NCBI RefSeq assembly: GCF_039539445.1
Contig: NZ_BAABDD010000016.1
Coordinates: 1 to 64,000, forward strand
Source of the DNA: Salinactinospora qingdaonensis
GTDB lineage: Bacteria; Actinomycetota; Actinomycetes; Streptosporangiales; Streptosporangiaceae
Direction: 5' to 3'
DNA: 64,000 nucleotides
The notes beneath the pieces are model-generated. The model was given only the letters and a program-made list of their open reading frames with translations. It had not been told where the DNA came from and searched no databases. This document shows, one piece after another, positions 32,537 through 41,252 of the stretch (position 1 is the stretch's first letter; each line of letters begins with the position of its first letter). A program made the translations under genes and the position numbers.

Positions 32537-34222
32537 ATGAGCGCAACCGACCCCACCAACGGCGCCCCCGAGGGCGGGGCGAATGACGCCGAACGCGATC
32601 GTACCGCTACGGATACGACACGTCCGATCGGGCATCCCGAAGCCGGCGCCCCGGCGCCCTCCGAAGCCGCGCCGCAGCAGCCGGCCCCCAACGGGCCGGA
32701 ACACAGTGGCCCCGTGGCAGGTTCCCCGGCGGGGGCAGAGCCCTACGGGCCGCAGCGCTCCAGCATGCCGCAGCGTCCCGCCCGCGGCTCCTTCGCCGAC
32801 GGCCCTTGGGAGCAACAGCACACCGCCCACAGTGGCGACCCGGGCACGCCCGGACAGGGCCAGCCCGGCCCGTTCAGCCACACGTCCCCCAGCGGGGGAT
32901 ACGGCACGCCCCCACCCCACAGCGGGCAGCACGGGGCGCACCGCGGCGGTCACGCCACCCCTCCCCCCCACGGCTCCGGCGCGCCCGGCAGCGGCGGTGA
33001 CTACGGTCCGCCCCCCTTTGTGCCGCACGGTTCCTTCTCCCCCGGCCCGCCGCCACCCGAGCAGGGCTCTGGAAAGAAGCCGTGGACACGCGGCAAGATC
33101 TTGGCCGTAGCCGGCGCGACCGCGCTGGTGACCAGCTTGATCGTGGGGCCGACCGCGGCGGTGGTCACCACCTACGCCCTCTCCGAACAGGGCGGCACCA
33201 CGTCACGTTCCCTCGACAGCCAAAACAGCGGCTCGGTCAGCTCCGGCGACGTGAGCACCGTGGCCCAACAGACCCTGCCCAGCGTGGTGTCCATCCAGGT
33301 CGGCAGCGGCGGGGGCAGCGGTGTCATCATCAGCTCCGACGGCCAGATCCTGACGAACAACCATGTCGTCTCAGCCGCCGGGGGCGAGCTGACCGTGCAG
33401 TTCAACAACGGGGAGACCGCCCAAGCCGAGGTCCTGGGCGCCGATCCCGTCTCGGATCTGGCGGTCATCAAGGCGCAGGGCGTCTCCGGCCTGACCCCAG
33501 CCACCCTCGGCGACTCCAGCAAGGTCGAAGTCGGCGCCGACGTAGTGGCTATCGGCTCCCCGCTAGGGCTGTCGGGCACGGTGACCTCGGGTGTGGTCAG
33601 CGCGGTGGAGCGCCCGGTCAACACCGGCACGGTGGAAAGCGAGGAGGACCAGCAGCAGGACCTCCCCTTCGACCTGCCCGACCAGGAAGGCGGCTCCGGA
33701 GGCGAGGTGAGGACGTCGACGGTCATCAACGCCATCCAGACCGACGCGCCGATCAACCCCGGCAACTCCGGCGGGCCGCTGATGAACATGAGCGGGGAGG
33801 TCATCGGCATCAACACCGCCATCGCCAGCACCGGCGGGGCGATGCGGTCGCAATCCGGCTCGATCGGCTTGGGCTTCGCGATCCCGATCAACCAGGTCAA
33901 GCCCATCGCCGAACAGCTCATCGAGCAGGGGCAGGCGACCTACGCGGCGATGGACGTGACCATCACCGACAACCAGCGCGGTGAGGGCGCGGCGGTTGTC
34001 GACGTCTCCGAAAACGGCGCGGCGGCCAAAGCCGGTCTGCAACGGGGCGACATCATCACCAAAGTCGAGGACCGCACCATCTCCGACGCCGACGTCCTGA
34101 TCGCGGCGATCCGCTCACACCGGCCCGACGACACGGTGACGGTCACCTACGAGCGCGACGGCCAGACCCAGACCACCGAGGTCACGCTGGGGGCCGACTC
34201 CGCCAACAGCATCGGCGGCTAA
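32537..34222 (+). CDS. HtrA-like trypsin-family protease with PDZ domain
   Basis: The 561-residue protein starts with a long Pro/Gly/His-rich cytoplasmic tail (1-180) and one membrane segment (about 184-212). A trypsin-like protease domain has an intact triad: His 276 in TNNHVVS, Asp 307 in VSDLAVIK, and Ser 411 in NPGNSGGPL. A C-terminal PDZ domain follows (about 470-550, GAAAKAGLQRGDIITKVED). It is a membrane-anchored DegP/PepD-like quality-control protease facing the cell exterior. GGAGGACACC precedes the ATG. A two-component system and envelope genes lie downstream, but no direct operon link is seen. Confidence 0.92.
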   Translation: MSATDPTNGAPEGGANDAERDRTATDTTRPIGHPEAGAPAPSEAAPQQPAPNGPEHSGPVAGSPAGAEPYGPQRSSMPQRPARGSFADGPWEQQHTAHSGDPGTPGQGQPGPFSHTSPSGGYGTPPPHSGQHGAHRGGHATPPPHGSGAPGSGGDYGPPPFVPHGSFSPGPPPPEQGSGKKPWTRGKILAVAGATALVTSLIVGPTAAVVTTYALSEQGGTTSRSLDSQNSGSVSSGDVSTVAQQTLPSVVSIQVGSGGGSGVIISSDGQILTNNHVVSAAGGELTVQFNNGETAQAEVLGADPVSDLAVIKAQGVSGLTPATLGDSSKVEVGADVVAIGSPLGLSGTVTSGVVSAVERPVNTGTVESEEDQQQDLPFDLPDQEGGSGGEVRTSTVINAIQTDAPINPGNSGGPLMNMSGEVIGINTAIASTGGAMRSQSGSIGLGFAIPINQVKPIAEQLIEQGQATYAAMDVTITDNQRGEGAAVVDVSENGAAAKAGLQRGDIITKVEDRTISDADVLIAAIRSHRPDDTVTVTYERDGQTQTTEVTLGADSANSIGG

Positions 34223-34244
34223 CCCGCCCCCGGCGGGATCATCT

Positions 34245-34294
34245 CCGGTGCCGGCCGCGCGCTGCGGGGGAGTGCGTGGCCGGCACCGGCTTTT
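34245..34294 (+). terminator. Terminator of the HtrA-like gene
   Basis: CCGGTGCCGGCC (34245-34256) pairs perfectly with GGCCGGCACCGG (34278-34289); CTTTTCCC follows. It lies 23 bp after the stop. Confidence 0.8.
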
Positions 34295-34410
34295 CCCTGC
34301 CCGCCCCCGAGGAGAAAAACCCCATAGCCCCACGGCACACGACCGACCGGGCCTGAGGGGTACCGAAGTTTGGGGGTGTTTCCACAGGGGGTCAAGCGGG
34401 GTGGGGAGGT

Positions 34411-34455
34411 TCTTCGTCCGCTCGGGCCTCGATCGCTTCGCGATCTCGGCAGCTT
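34411..34455 (+). repeat. Dispersed palindromic repeat, copy I
   Basis: TTCTTCGTCCGCTCGGGCCTC, GATCGCTTCGCGATC stem, TCGGCAGCTTAAAGG. Convergent with copy J. Confidence 0.85.
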
Positions 34456-34747
34456 AAAGGGGATGCTGGGGCTGAGGCGAGCGGAAACGAGGCGGACGGC
34501 TACAGGAGTGGGGCAACGTCGCTCCAGCGCAAGGTGTCACTGCACCCCAGAAACCCGCTGCCACGCAAGGTGTCATGTTGCGAGAGATACAGCGGTGGGC
34601 TCTCGGTCTCTGCGGGGCAGTGGCGAGAGCACCCCAGAAAGTGTCGAGCCGCGGCACTCCCCAGCCTCACTCTGCCCCTTGCGGCACCCACCCCAACCCA
34701 GCCCACCCCTCACGGGACCCACCCCACATCGACCCCAGCCCACCCCA

Positions 34748-34785
34748 GGCTGTTGAGATCGCGGAGCGATCGAGACACGAGCGAA
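34748..34785 (-). repeat. Dispersed palindromic repeat, copy J
   Basis: GGCTGTTGAGATCGC, loop, GCGATCGAGACACGAGCG in reverse. About 330 bp from copy I. Confidence 0.85.
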
Positions 34786-35097
34786 CAGCAAGCTTTCCAT
34801 GCGCGCCCCGGGGATTCTATAGGGGTGTCAAGCCGAGTGTGGGGTTAGGAACGGCGAGGGCCGCAACGTCACCACCACCGAAGGTGCACGGCCAAACCGA
34901 GCCAACACGGGCATGACATGTGGCCAACACTAGGGTTAACACGTGTGGTGCCAGGGGTTCGCCAGGTATTCTTCGCGGCACTACTGTGCTCGGCGCGGTC
35001 ACACGTTCATCGCCTGGACGGCGCCCGGAAACGTGGAACGACCACAATCGAGAGGCGCGGTAACCGTAACCCCCGTGCCCGCCTGGAGAACTGACTG

Positions 35098-36390
35098 ATG
35101 GCCGTTACTGTCCCTTCCCTGCTGAGGACGCGACAACCAGAGCGACACGGCCGCTCGCAGCGCGCCCGAGCGAGCGGCGGGACGCCGTGCGTCCTCATCG
35201 GCACCGACACCTACCCCCCGGATGTGAACGGTGCCGCCTACTTCACCGCACGGTTGGCTCAGGGGCTTATCGCCCGCGGTGTCAACGTCCACGTGCTCTG
35301 CCAGTCCGACGAGGGACCGCCCGGTGTGGAGGTCCGCGACGGCGTCACCGTGCACCGGCTGCGCTCGATGCCGTCTCTGGTGCACGCGACCCTGCGGCTG
35401 ACCGTCCCCGCCGGCACGCGCGGCCACGTGGAACAGTTGCTGCGGCGGCTGCGCCCCGACGTGATCCACATCCAGAACCACTTCATCGTCGGTCGCCTCC
35501 TGCTCAGCGCCGCGCGGCGCCACGCCATCCCGGTGGTGGCCACCAACCACTTCATGCCGGAGAACCTGTTCAACTACCTGCACGTCCCCGAGGCGCTGCG
35601 TACCGCGATCGGCGACCTCGCCTGGCGGGACTTCTGCCGGGTGCTGCGCGATGTGGAGCACATCACCACCCCCACCCGCATCGCGGCGCAACTCCTGTTG
35701 GACAAGGGGTTCCAGCGGCCGGTGGAGGCGATCTCGTGCGGAATCGACCTGAGCCGGTTCCACCCCAGTCGGGACGCGGGGACGACCGAGGGCGGCGCGG
35801 ACGAGGCGCGTTCCCGCGTGCGCGCGCGGCTGGGGATGGCTGATCGTCCCACCGTCGTGTTCGTGGGCCGCCTCGACGAAGAGAAGCACATCGAGGACCT
35901 GATCGAGGCGTTGCCCCAGGTTTTGGTGGCGGACACTCAGCTCGTGCTGGCCGGCACGGGCTCCCAGCGGCAGCGCATGGAACGGCTCGCAGCCGAGAAG
36001 GGCGTCGCCGATCGTGTGCACTTCTTGGGGTTCGTCTCCCACGAGGAGTTGCCGCTGGTCTACCGGGCCGCCGACGTCTACGCCATCTCCGGCACCGCCG
36101 AGCTGCAAAGCATCGCGACCCTGGAGGCGATGGCCAGCGGCCTGCCGGTGGTCGCGGCCGACGCCATGGCCCTGCCCCACCTGGTCGAGATCGGCCGCAA
36201 CGGCTACCTCTACCAGCCGGGCGACACCGGCGAGCTAGCCAAATACCTCACGACGATCCTCAGCTCCCCCGAGGAGCGTATCCGTATGGGCGAGGCCAGC
36301 AGAGCGATGGCGGCACCGCACGACCAGGCGAACTCCCTGGCACGCTACGAACGTGTCTACCGCGACGTCTCCCATTCCCACACCCACTGA
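35098..36390 (+). CDS. GT4-family glycosyltransferase
   Basis: The 430-residue GT-B enzyme has an N-terminal acceptor domain (TDTYPPDVNGAAYFTARLAQGL, PDVIHIQNHFIVG). Its C-terminal nucleotide-sugar domain has GRLDEEKHIEDLIEAL, VHFLGFVSHEELPLVYRAADVYAISG and the EX7E motif in ELQSIATLEAMASGLPVVA. It resembles actinobacterial mannosyl- or glucuronosyl-transferases of glycolipid synthesis (PimB/MgtA type). ATG 35098 has GGAGAA upstream. The first 27 residues are basic and lie before the fold. Sugar and acceptor are not determined. Confidence 0.85.
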   Translation: MAVTVPSLLRTRQPERHGRSQRARASGGTPCVLIGTDTYPPDVNGAAYFTARLAQGLIARGVNVHVLCQSDEGPPGVEVRDGVTVHRLRSMPSLVHATLRLTVPAGTRGHVEQLLRRLRPDVIHIQNHFIVGRLLLSAARRHAIPVVATNHFMPENLFNYLHVPEALRTAIGDLAWRDFCRVLRDVEHITTPTRIAAQLLLDKGFQRPVEAISCGIDLSRFHPSRDAGTTEGGADEARSRVRARLGMADRPTVVFVGRLDEEKHIEDLIEALPQVLVADTQLVLAGTGSQRQRMERLAAEKGVADRVHFLGFVSHEELPLVYRAADVYAISGTAELQSIATLEAMASGLPVVAADAMALPHLVEIGRNGYLYQPGDTGELAKYLTTILSSPEERIRMGEASRAMAAPHDQANSLARYERVYRDVSHSHTH

Positions 36391-36516
36391 CGTCCCGGAC
36401 GGGGCCGGCGGCCACAGCGCGGCGCGCCACCACGGAGCGGCGCGGCCGAAAACAGCCGTAGCCGGCGCAGGGCGGCTCGCCCGCCTGCCACGAGGTCGCC
36501 GGCCGGCGCTCAACGG

Positions 36517-38001
36517 TCAACCGTTGGGCTCCCCGCCGTCGGCGCCGGAGGCCGCGGGCCCGGTGGGAGAGACGGGAGCCAGCTCGAAGCCCACGACCAT
36601 GCCGCCGTCCTCACGGTTGTAGGCGAAAACCTCACCGTTGTGCGCTGTAACGATGTCGCGCACCATCGACAGGCCCAGCCCCGACCCGGGGAGGCTACGC
36701 GCTGACGTCGAACGGTAGAAGCGCTCGAATATGTGGGTGAGCTCTTCCGCCCCTATGCCGGGGCCACGGTCGCGGACCTCGACCCGACCGGAACGCACCA
36801 CGATCTCCACCGGCTGGCGGCCCTCCTCATCGAATTTGACCGCGTTCTCCACCGGGTTGGACAAGGCGCGCTCCAAAGCGTGCGGGCGGCCGAGAACCAC
36901 CGTGTCGTCGGCGTCGACAACGACCTCCCGGCCGCTGCGCCGGCTCGCTCGGGCCGCGACCCGCTCAGCGATCTCGCGCAGCGTCACCTGCTGCTGCGGC
37001 TCGTCCTCGCGCGAGTCGGTGGCCAACTCCACGAGCTCGTTGACCAGTTCGGTGAGTTCCCGTGTCTCCCCCTGCATGTCCTCGACGAGGCGCTCGCGCC
37101 CCTGCGGGGAAAGCTGGTCGAACCGCTTCATCACGCTGACGTTGGTGCGCAGGCTCGTCAAGGGGGTGCGCAGCTCGTGGGAGGCGTTTTGCACCAGCCG
37201 GCGCTGCTCCTCTTTGGCGCTGGCCAGCCGGGCGAGCATCTCATTGAACGCCTTACCGAGCCGGCCGACCTCGTCTCGACCCCCCTGCTCGTCGTCGGGC
37301 GCGACGAGGTCGAGCTGACCGGTGGAGCTGACGTACTCCGAGGCCTCCGTCAACCGGATCAGCCGGCTGGTGATCCGGCGCGCCAAGAGCGCGCCCGTCA
37401 GACCGGCGCCCACACAAGCCGCCCCACCCACGAGCACGATCTGCCACGCCAACGTGTCGAGCAGCCGTTCGGTGGGCGAGAGCCGCTGCACGATCTGTAC
37501 CGCCCCGCGGGCGCTGCCCAGCGAGAGGGTGGCGATACGGTACTGGTCGCCGTCGACGCTCTCGCCCCGCGTCTCGACAACCCCGGGCTGGTGGGTACGC
37601 GCGATCTCGCGATCGGTCGGGGTGATCGGCAGCGCCTGGATCTCCTCGCGGTCGCGCGCCGGCCCTCCTACGGTGCCGTCAGTACCCAACACGCGGAAGG
37701 TGAACGTCTCCGAGTCCAGCAGGCTCAACCCACTGACGGTGCTAGGGCCCAGCGTGGGCGCGCTGAGGTCGTGGTCGAGACCGGCGACGGTGGAGCTGAA
37801 CTCCTGCTTGGTGTTGCTGCGGATCAGCGTGGCCGCCGCGTTGTAGGCGAGCGACCCCACCAGGGCGATGACGATCGTGGCGGCGAGCGCGAAGATGAGG
37901 GCGAACTTGGTGCGCAGGCTCATGTCATTGAGCTGCGTCAACGGGCCGCGGCCCTGCTGGGAGTTGCGGTGGGGCTGGTCGGAGTCGAGTGGTGCAGTCA
38001 T
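36517..38001 (-). CDS. Sensor histidine kinase of an OmpR-type two-component system
   Basis: The 494-residue protein has two membrane segments (about 33-57 and 186-207) around an extracytoplasmic sensor domain. A HAMP linker follows, then HisKA with His 275 in NASHELRTPLTSL. The HATPase domain has ENAVKFDEEG, DRGPGIGAEEL and GSGLGLSMV. The layout is like mycobacterial MprB or Streptomyces CseC, envelope-stress sensors. It overlaps the regulator stop (ATGA), so both come from one transcript. The signal is unknown; the HtrA-like protease nearby makes envelope stress plausible. Confidence 0.9.
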   Translation of the reverse strand: MTAPLDSDQPHRNSQQGRGPLTQLNDMSLRTKFALIFALAATIVIALVGSLAYNAAATLIRSNTKQEFSSTVAGLDHDLSAPTLGPSTVSGLSLLDSETFTFRVLGTDGTVGGPARDREEIQALPITPTDREIARTHQPGVVETRGESVDGDQYRIATLSLGSARGAVQIVQRLSPTERLLDTLAWQIVLVGGAACVGAGLTGALLARRITSRLIRLTEASEYVSSTGQLDLVAPDDEQGGRDEVGRLGKAFNEMLARLASAKEEQRRLVQNASHELRTPLTSLRTNVSVMKRFDQLSPQGRERLVEDMQGETRELTELVNELVELATDSREDEPQQQVTLREIAERVAARASRRSGREVVVDADDTVVLGRPHALERALSNPVENAVKFDEEGRQPVEIVVRSGRVEVRDRGPGIGAEELTHIFERFYRSTSARSLPGSGLGLSMVRDIVTAHNGEVFAYNREDGGMVVGFELAPVSPTGPAASGADGGEPNG

Positions 38002-38702
38002 TGGGGTCGTACCGTGTATCCCACACCCCGCACTGTCTGGATGAGTGGGGGCGTGCCCTCTGGTTCGAGCTTACGGCGCAGGTAGCTGATGTAGACCGCC
38101 AGGTTTTTCGACTCAGGGCCGAAGTCGTAGCCCCAGATCCGGTCGTAGATCGTGGGGTGGTCGAGCACGATGCCGGCGTTGCGCACGAGCAGTTCCAGCA
38201 GGTCGAACTCGGTCTTGGACAGCTCCACCTCCCGGCCGCCGCGCCATACCCTCCGGGCCGCGGTGTCAATCCGCAAGTCGCCGACGTGTAGCAGTTGTTC
38301 TGTTGCGCCCTCCGCCGGCGGGGTGGAGCGGCGCAGCAGCGCCCGCAGCCGGGCCAGCAACTCGTCGAGTTCAAAGGGTTTGGGCAGGTAATCGTCGGCG
38401 CCGGCGTCTAGTCCCGCGACCCGGTCGGAGGTCTCGACCCGGGCGGTCAGCATGAGGATGGGAGTGCGGTCCCCTTCAGCGCGCAGCACCTGACACACGC
38501 CCAGCCCGTCGACCCCAGGCATCATCACGTCCAGCACGAGCAGATCGACGGAACGCTGGTGGACCGTCGCCAGCGTCTCGACACCGTCGGAAGCCGTGAG
38601 CACCTCGTAGCCCTCCAGTTCGAGGGCACGTTCCAAAGACTCACGGATAGCGCGGTCGTCGTCAGCGATCAGCACGGAACTGGATGAGCTCATGCCCGCC
38701 AT
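37998..38702 (-). CDS. OmpR-family response regulator
   Basis: The 234-residue protein has a receiver domain with the acidic pocket IADDDRAIR, phosphoacceptor Asp 58 in LLVLDVMMPG and Lys in LPKPFEL. A winged-helix DNA-binding domain follows (VELSKTEFDLLELLVRNAG, ISYLRRKLEPEG, RGVGYTVRP). ATG 38693 (MSSSSSV) is an alternative start giving 231 residues. It is the first gene of the operon with the kinase. Divergent from the CYTH-CHAD gene, with a palindrome in between. Confidence 0.92.
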   Translation of the reverse strand: MAGMSSSSSVLIADDDRAIRESLERALELEGYEVLTASDGVETLATVHQRSVDLLVLDVMMPGVDGLGVCQVLRAEGDRTPILMLTARVETSDRVAGLDAGADDYLPKPFELDELLARLRALLRRSTPPAEGATEQLLHVGDLRIDTAARRVWRGGREVELSKTEFDLLELLVRNAGIVLDHPTIYDRIWGYDFGPESKNLAVYISYLRRKLEPEGTPPLIQTVRGVGYTVRPQ

Positions 38703-38799
38703 CGTTACTCATCCCGGTTAGCAATGGGTAAGAGAACACGTCCACCTCCCCAAGACCCCCCACGAATCATCGGTAGGACGAGCCGCACCCTCGACCCCC

Positions 38800-38819
38800 C
38801 TGTTTCCCATGTGAAACAG
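38800..38819. promoter_or_regulatory. Palindrome in the regulator/CYTH-CHAD promoter region
   Basis: CTGTTTC and GAAACAG flank a 6-bp centre (CCATGT). The arms recall the ParB site parS (TGTTTCACGTGAAACA), but the centre is two bases longer, which would be expected to abolish ParB binding. An operator for the adjacent two-component system is the simpler reading. Confidence 0.4.
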
Positions 38820-38915
38820 AAAGCATCGCAGGGTAGGAAAACAGGGAAACCCGACGTAAAGGCCGTTTCTGAACCTCGCGGCTTTACAACGGCCGGAACC
38901 TGGCAGGAGGCACAC

Positions 38916-40508
38916 GTGAGCAACCACGTCGAACTCGAAACGACGCACCGTGTTCCCGCCGACTTCCGGCTACCCGACCTCGTGGACGCCGCACCGGACT
39001 CCGCCACCCGCGTCGACCTGCGTTCCCACCACCTCGAAGCCCTCTATTTCGACACCGAGGACCTGCGACTGGCCGCACGCGGCATCACGCTGCGGCGCCG
39101 CACAGGTGGCAACGACGCCGGATGGCACTTGAAGGTCCCCGTGGGCGAAGGGGCCAAGCGAGAGTTCCACGCGCCGCTGAACGCCGAGGTAGGGCACGCC
39201 CCTCAAGAGTTGACGCGCCTCGTCACCGCCACCACCCGCGGCGCGCAACCGCGGCCCGTGGCGCGGCTAAAGACCGAACGCGTCGAGCACGTCCTGCACG
39301 TCGGGAAACCACGCAAGGACAAGGCGTCGAAAGGCAAGAACGGCTCGCAGACAGCGCAGGACCCGGCCGTCATCGTGGCCGACGACACCGTCACCGGAAA
39401 CGTCCTTCTCGGCAACGACGCCGGACTGGTCACCGTGTCGTGGCGCGAAATCGAGGTCGAGCTCGCCGGCGCCTCCCCCCGCCAAGGCAGTGTCGTCGAG
39501 AAACGACTCACCGACGCCGGCGCCCAACGCGACCCCGGCGGCTCCAAACTGCGGCGACTGCTCGGCGAACGCCTCCCCACGGGAGGCACCGCGCCCGACC
39601 CCACGGCGGACGCGGTGGCCGCTGTGCAGTCCTACATGTGGAACCAGGTAGAGACCATCCTCAAGCACGACATGCGGTTCCGGCTCGACGAGGAGGACGC
39701 GGTCCACCAGATGCGGGTGGCCACCCGCCGACTGCGCACCGTGCTACGCGCCTTCCGCAGCGTCATCGACCGGGACGCCACCGAAGAGACGGCCAACGAA
39801 CTGCGCTGGCTCTCCGGCGAGCTGAGCCCGGCGCGGGACCTGGAGGTGTTGCGGGAACGCTTTGCCGACGAACTCGCGCGCCAACCCGACGCCGGCGAGA
39901 ACGGCGTGCTGTCCACCGCGTGGCTGAACGAACTCGACGCGCGGGAACGGGCCGCACTCGACCATGCCCACGAGGTCCTCAACGGGCAACGCTACTTCCG
40001 CCTGCTCGACGCGCTGGAGGAACTGCGCTCCACCCCACCGCTGCACAGCGGCGCTCAAGGGGCCGGCAGCGAACCGCTCAGCCGTGACCTGCTGCGGGCA
40101 TGGCGCCGCATGGAAAAAGCCCACCGCCACACCGAGACGGCGCCCACCGCCGCCGAACGCGAGACCGCATGGCATGAGCTACGCAAGGCCGCCAAGCGCG
40201 CCCGCTACGCCGGGGAGGTCAGCGAGCCGGTGCTGGGAAAGCCGGCGCGCAACGCCCGCAAGGCCGCGCGCAACGTGCAGGAGGTGCTGGGCCGCTACCA
40301 GGACGGTGTCGCGGCGCGGGAGTTCCTTACCGACAACCTGACGGAGCTGGCCGCCTCGGTCGCCGAAGAGGACCGCCCGACCACCCTGTTCACTCTGGGG
40401 GTCGTCAACGGGCTGGAACGCCAAGACGCCGACGCGATCCTGGCCGAAGCCAACGAGGTCTGGTCGAAGCTGCCGTCGAGCAAGCGACTGGCCAAGCGCG
40501 TGGCGTGA
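38916..40508 (+). CDS. CYTH and CHAD domain protein
   Basis: GTG 38916, with CAGGAGG five bases upstream, gives 530 residues; the ATG at 38724 is far from any ribosome binding site. The N-terminal CYTH domain is visible in HLEALYFDTEDLRLAARGITLRRRTGG and WHLKVPVGEGAKREF. The C-terminal CHAD domain (about 235-525) has two His-containing helices, DAVHQMRVATRRLRTVLRAF and WHELRKAAKRARYAGE. CHAD proteins bind inorganic polyphosphate and CYTH domains act on phosphate-rich substrates, so a polyphosphate-linked role is likely. Confidence 0.9.
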   Translation: MSNHVELETTHRVPADFRLPDLVDAAPDSATRVDLRSHHLEALYFDTEDLRLAARGITLRRRTGGNDAGWHLKVPVGEGAKREFHAPLNAEVGHAPQELTRLVTATTRGAQPRPVARLKTERVEHVLHVGKPRKDKASKGKNGSQTAQDPAVIVADDTVTGNVLLGNDAGLVTVSWREIEVELAGASPRQGSVVEKRLTDAGAQRDPGGSKLRRLLGERLPTGGTAPDPTADAVAAVQSYMWNQVETILKHDMRFRLDEEDAVHQMRVATRRLRTVLRAFRSVIDRDATEETANELRWLSGELSPARDLEVLRERFADELARQPDAGENGVLSTAWLNELDARERAALDHAHEVLNGQRYFRLLDALEELRSTPPLHSGAQGAGSEPLSRDLLRAWRRMEKAHRHTETAPTAAERETAWHELRKAAKRARYAGEVSEPVLGKPARNARKAARNVQEVLGRYQDGVAAREFLTDNLTELAASVAEEDRPTTLFTLGVVNGLERQDADAILAEANEVWSKLPSSKRLAKRVA

Positions 40509-40657
40509 CAGGCGACCGGCCGGGTCAGCGGCGGTTAAAACCTGTGCCTCTCACCGAGGGTCGTCCTGACGTGTGACGTGTGAAACGGGTAGTCACGTGC
40601 CCAAGCGTGCCCGCTGGTTTCCAGCGCTGCGACCCACACGACCCGGTTGGAGGACCG

Positions 40658-41122
40658 ATGCGTTCCCATCACCTACCGCTGCGCATCATCACCGGAGCCT
40701 TCCTGCTCAACTCCGGACTCAGCAAACGTAACGCCGATGCCGACACGGCAAGCTACCTGCACGGCGAGGCCGCGCGCGCCTACCCGATCGTGCGGGACAT
40801 GGATGCGATGCTGTTCGCCAAGACGCTGAGCAGGACCGAGATCGGAGTCGGTACGGCACTGCTGCTGCCCATCGTCCCCAGCGCGCTGGCCGGCACCGCC
40901 CTGGCCGGGTTCAGCAGCGGCCTGCTCGGCCTGTACTTCACCGCCCCCGACGCCCGGCTAGAGGACGGTATCCGGCCCAGCCCGCAAGGCATCGCCCTCG
41001 CCAAGGACAGTTGGCTGTTCGGGATCGGCCTCAGCCTGATCATCGACGGCCTGCGCCCGTGCCGACGCCACAGAAGCGAAAAAGCCCATCCGGGCAAGAA
41101 AAGCCGAAAAGGCCGCACGTAA
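40658..41122 (+). CDS. DoxX-like small membrane protein
   Basis: ATG 40658 has GGAGG eight bases upstream and gives 154 residues; the longer frame from 40580 is not supported. Segments LRIITGAFLLNSGLSK, IGVGTALLLPIVPSALAG, FSSGLLGLYFTA and WLFGIGLSLIIDGL suggest four membrane spans, with LLNSGLSK where DoxX-type proteins have a similar turn. The C-terminal tail is strongly basic. Function unknown. Confidence 0.7.
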   Translation: MRSHHLPLRIITGAFLLNSGLSKRNADADTASYLHGEAARAYPIVRDMDAMLFAKTLSRTEIGVGTALLLPIVPSALAGTALAGFSSGLLGLYFTAPDARLEDGIRPSPQGIALAKDSWLFGIGLSLIIDGLRPCRRHRSEKAHPGKKSRKGRT

Positions 41123-41252
41123 GAGAAGCGGCGGTCGGGCTGCGAGCGGTGTCGGTCCCGCGCGTTGGAACATCCCCGGCGCGCGACCGACACCGTAGGG
41201 CGCCACACGCACCCGCCGACGGGCTTGCGGGCCGGCAGACGGCTCGGTGCCG

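Larger units (their letters stand above)
34295..35097. other. Gene-free region, about 800 bp, with a convergent repeat pair
   Basis: Contains palindromic copies I and J and flanking text TGTCAAGC... on both sides (about 34390 and 34830), making a roughly symmetrical block. The last 170 bp before the glycosyltransferase (GGGTTAACACGTG around 34932) probably holds its promoter. No gene is supported. Confidence 0.55.

Noticed and set aside
38800..38819. Calling this palindrome a functional parS site
   Set aside because: The spacing between the TGTTTC and GAAACA arms is 6 bp instead of 4, which known ParB sites do not tolerate; kept only as a low-confidence regulatory dyad.
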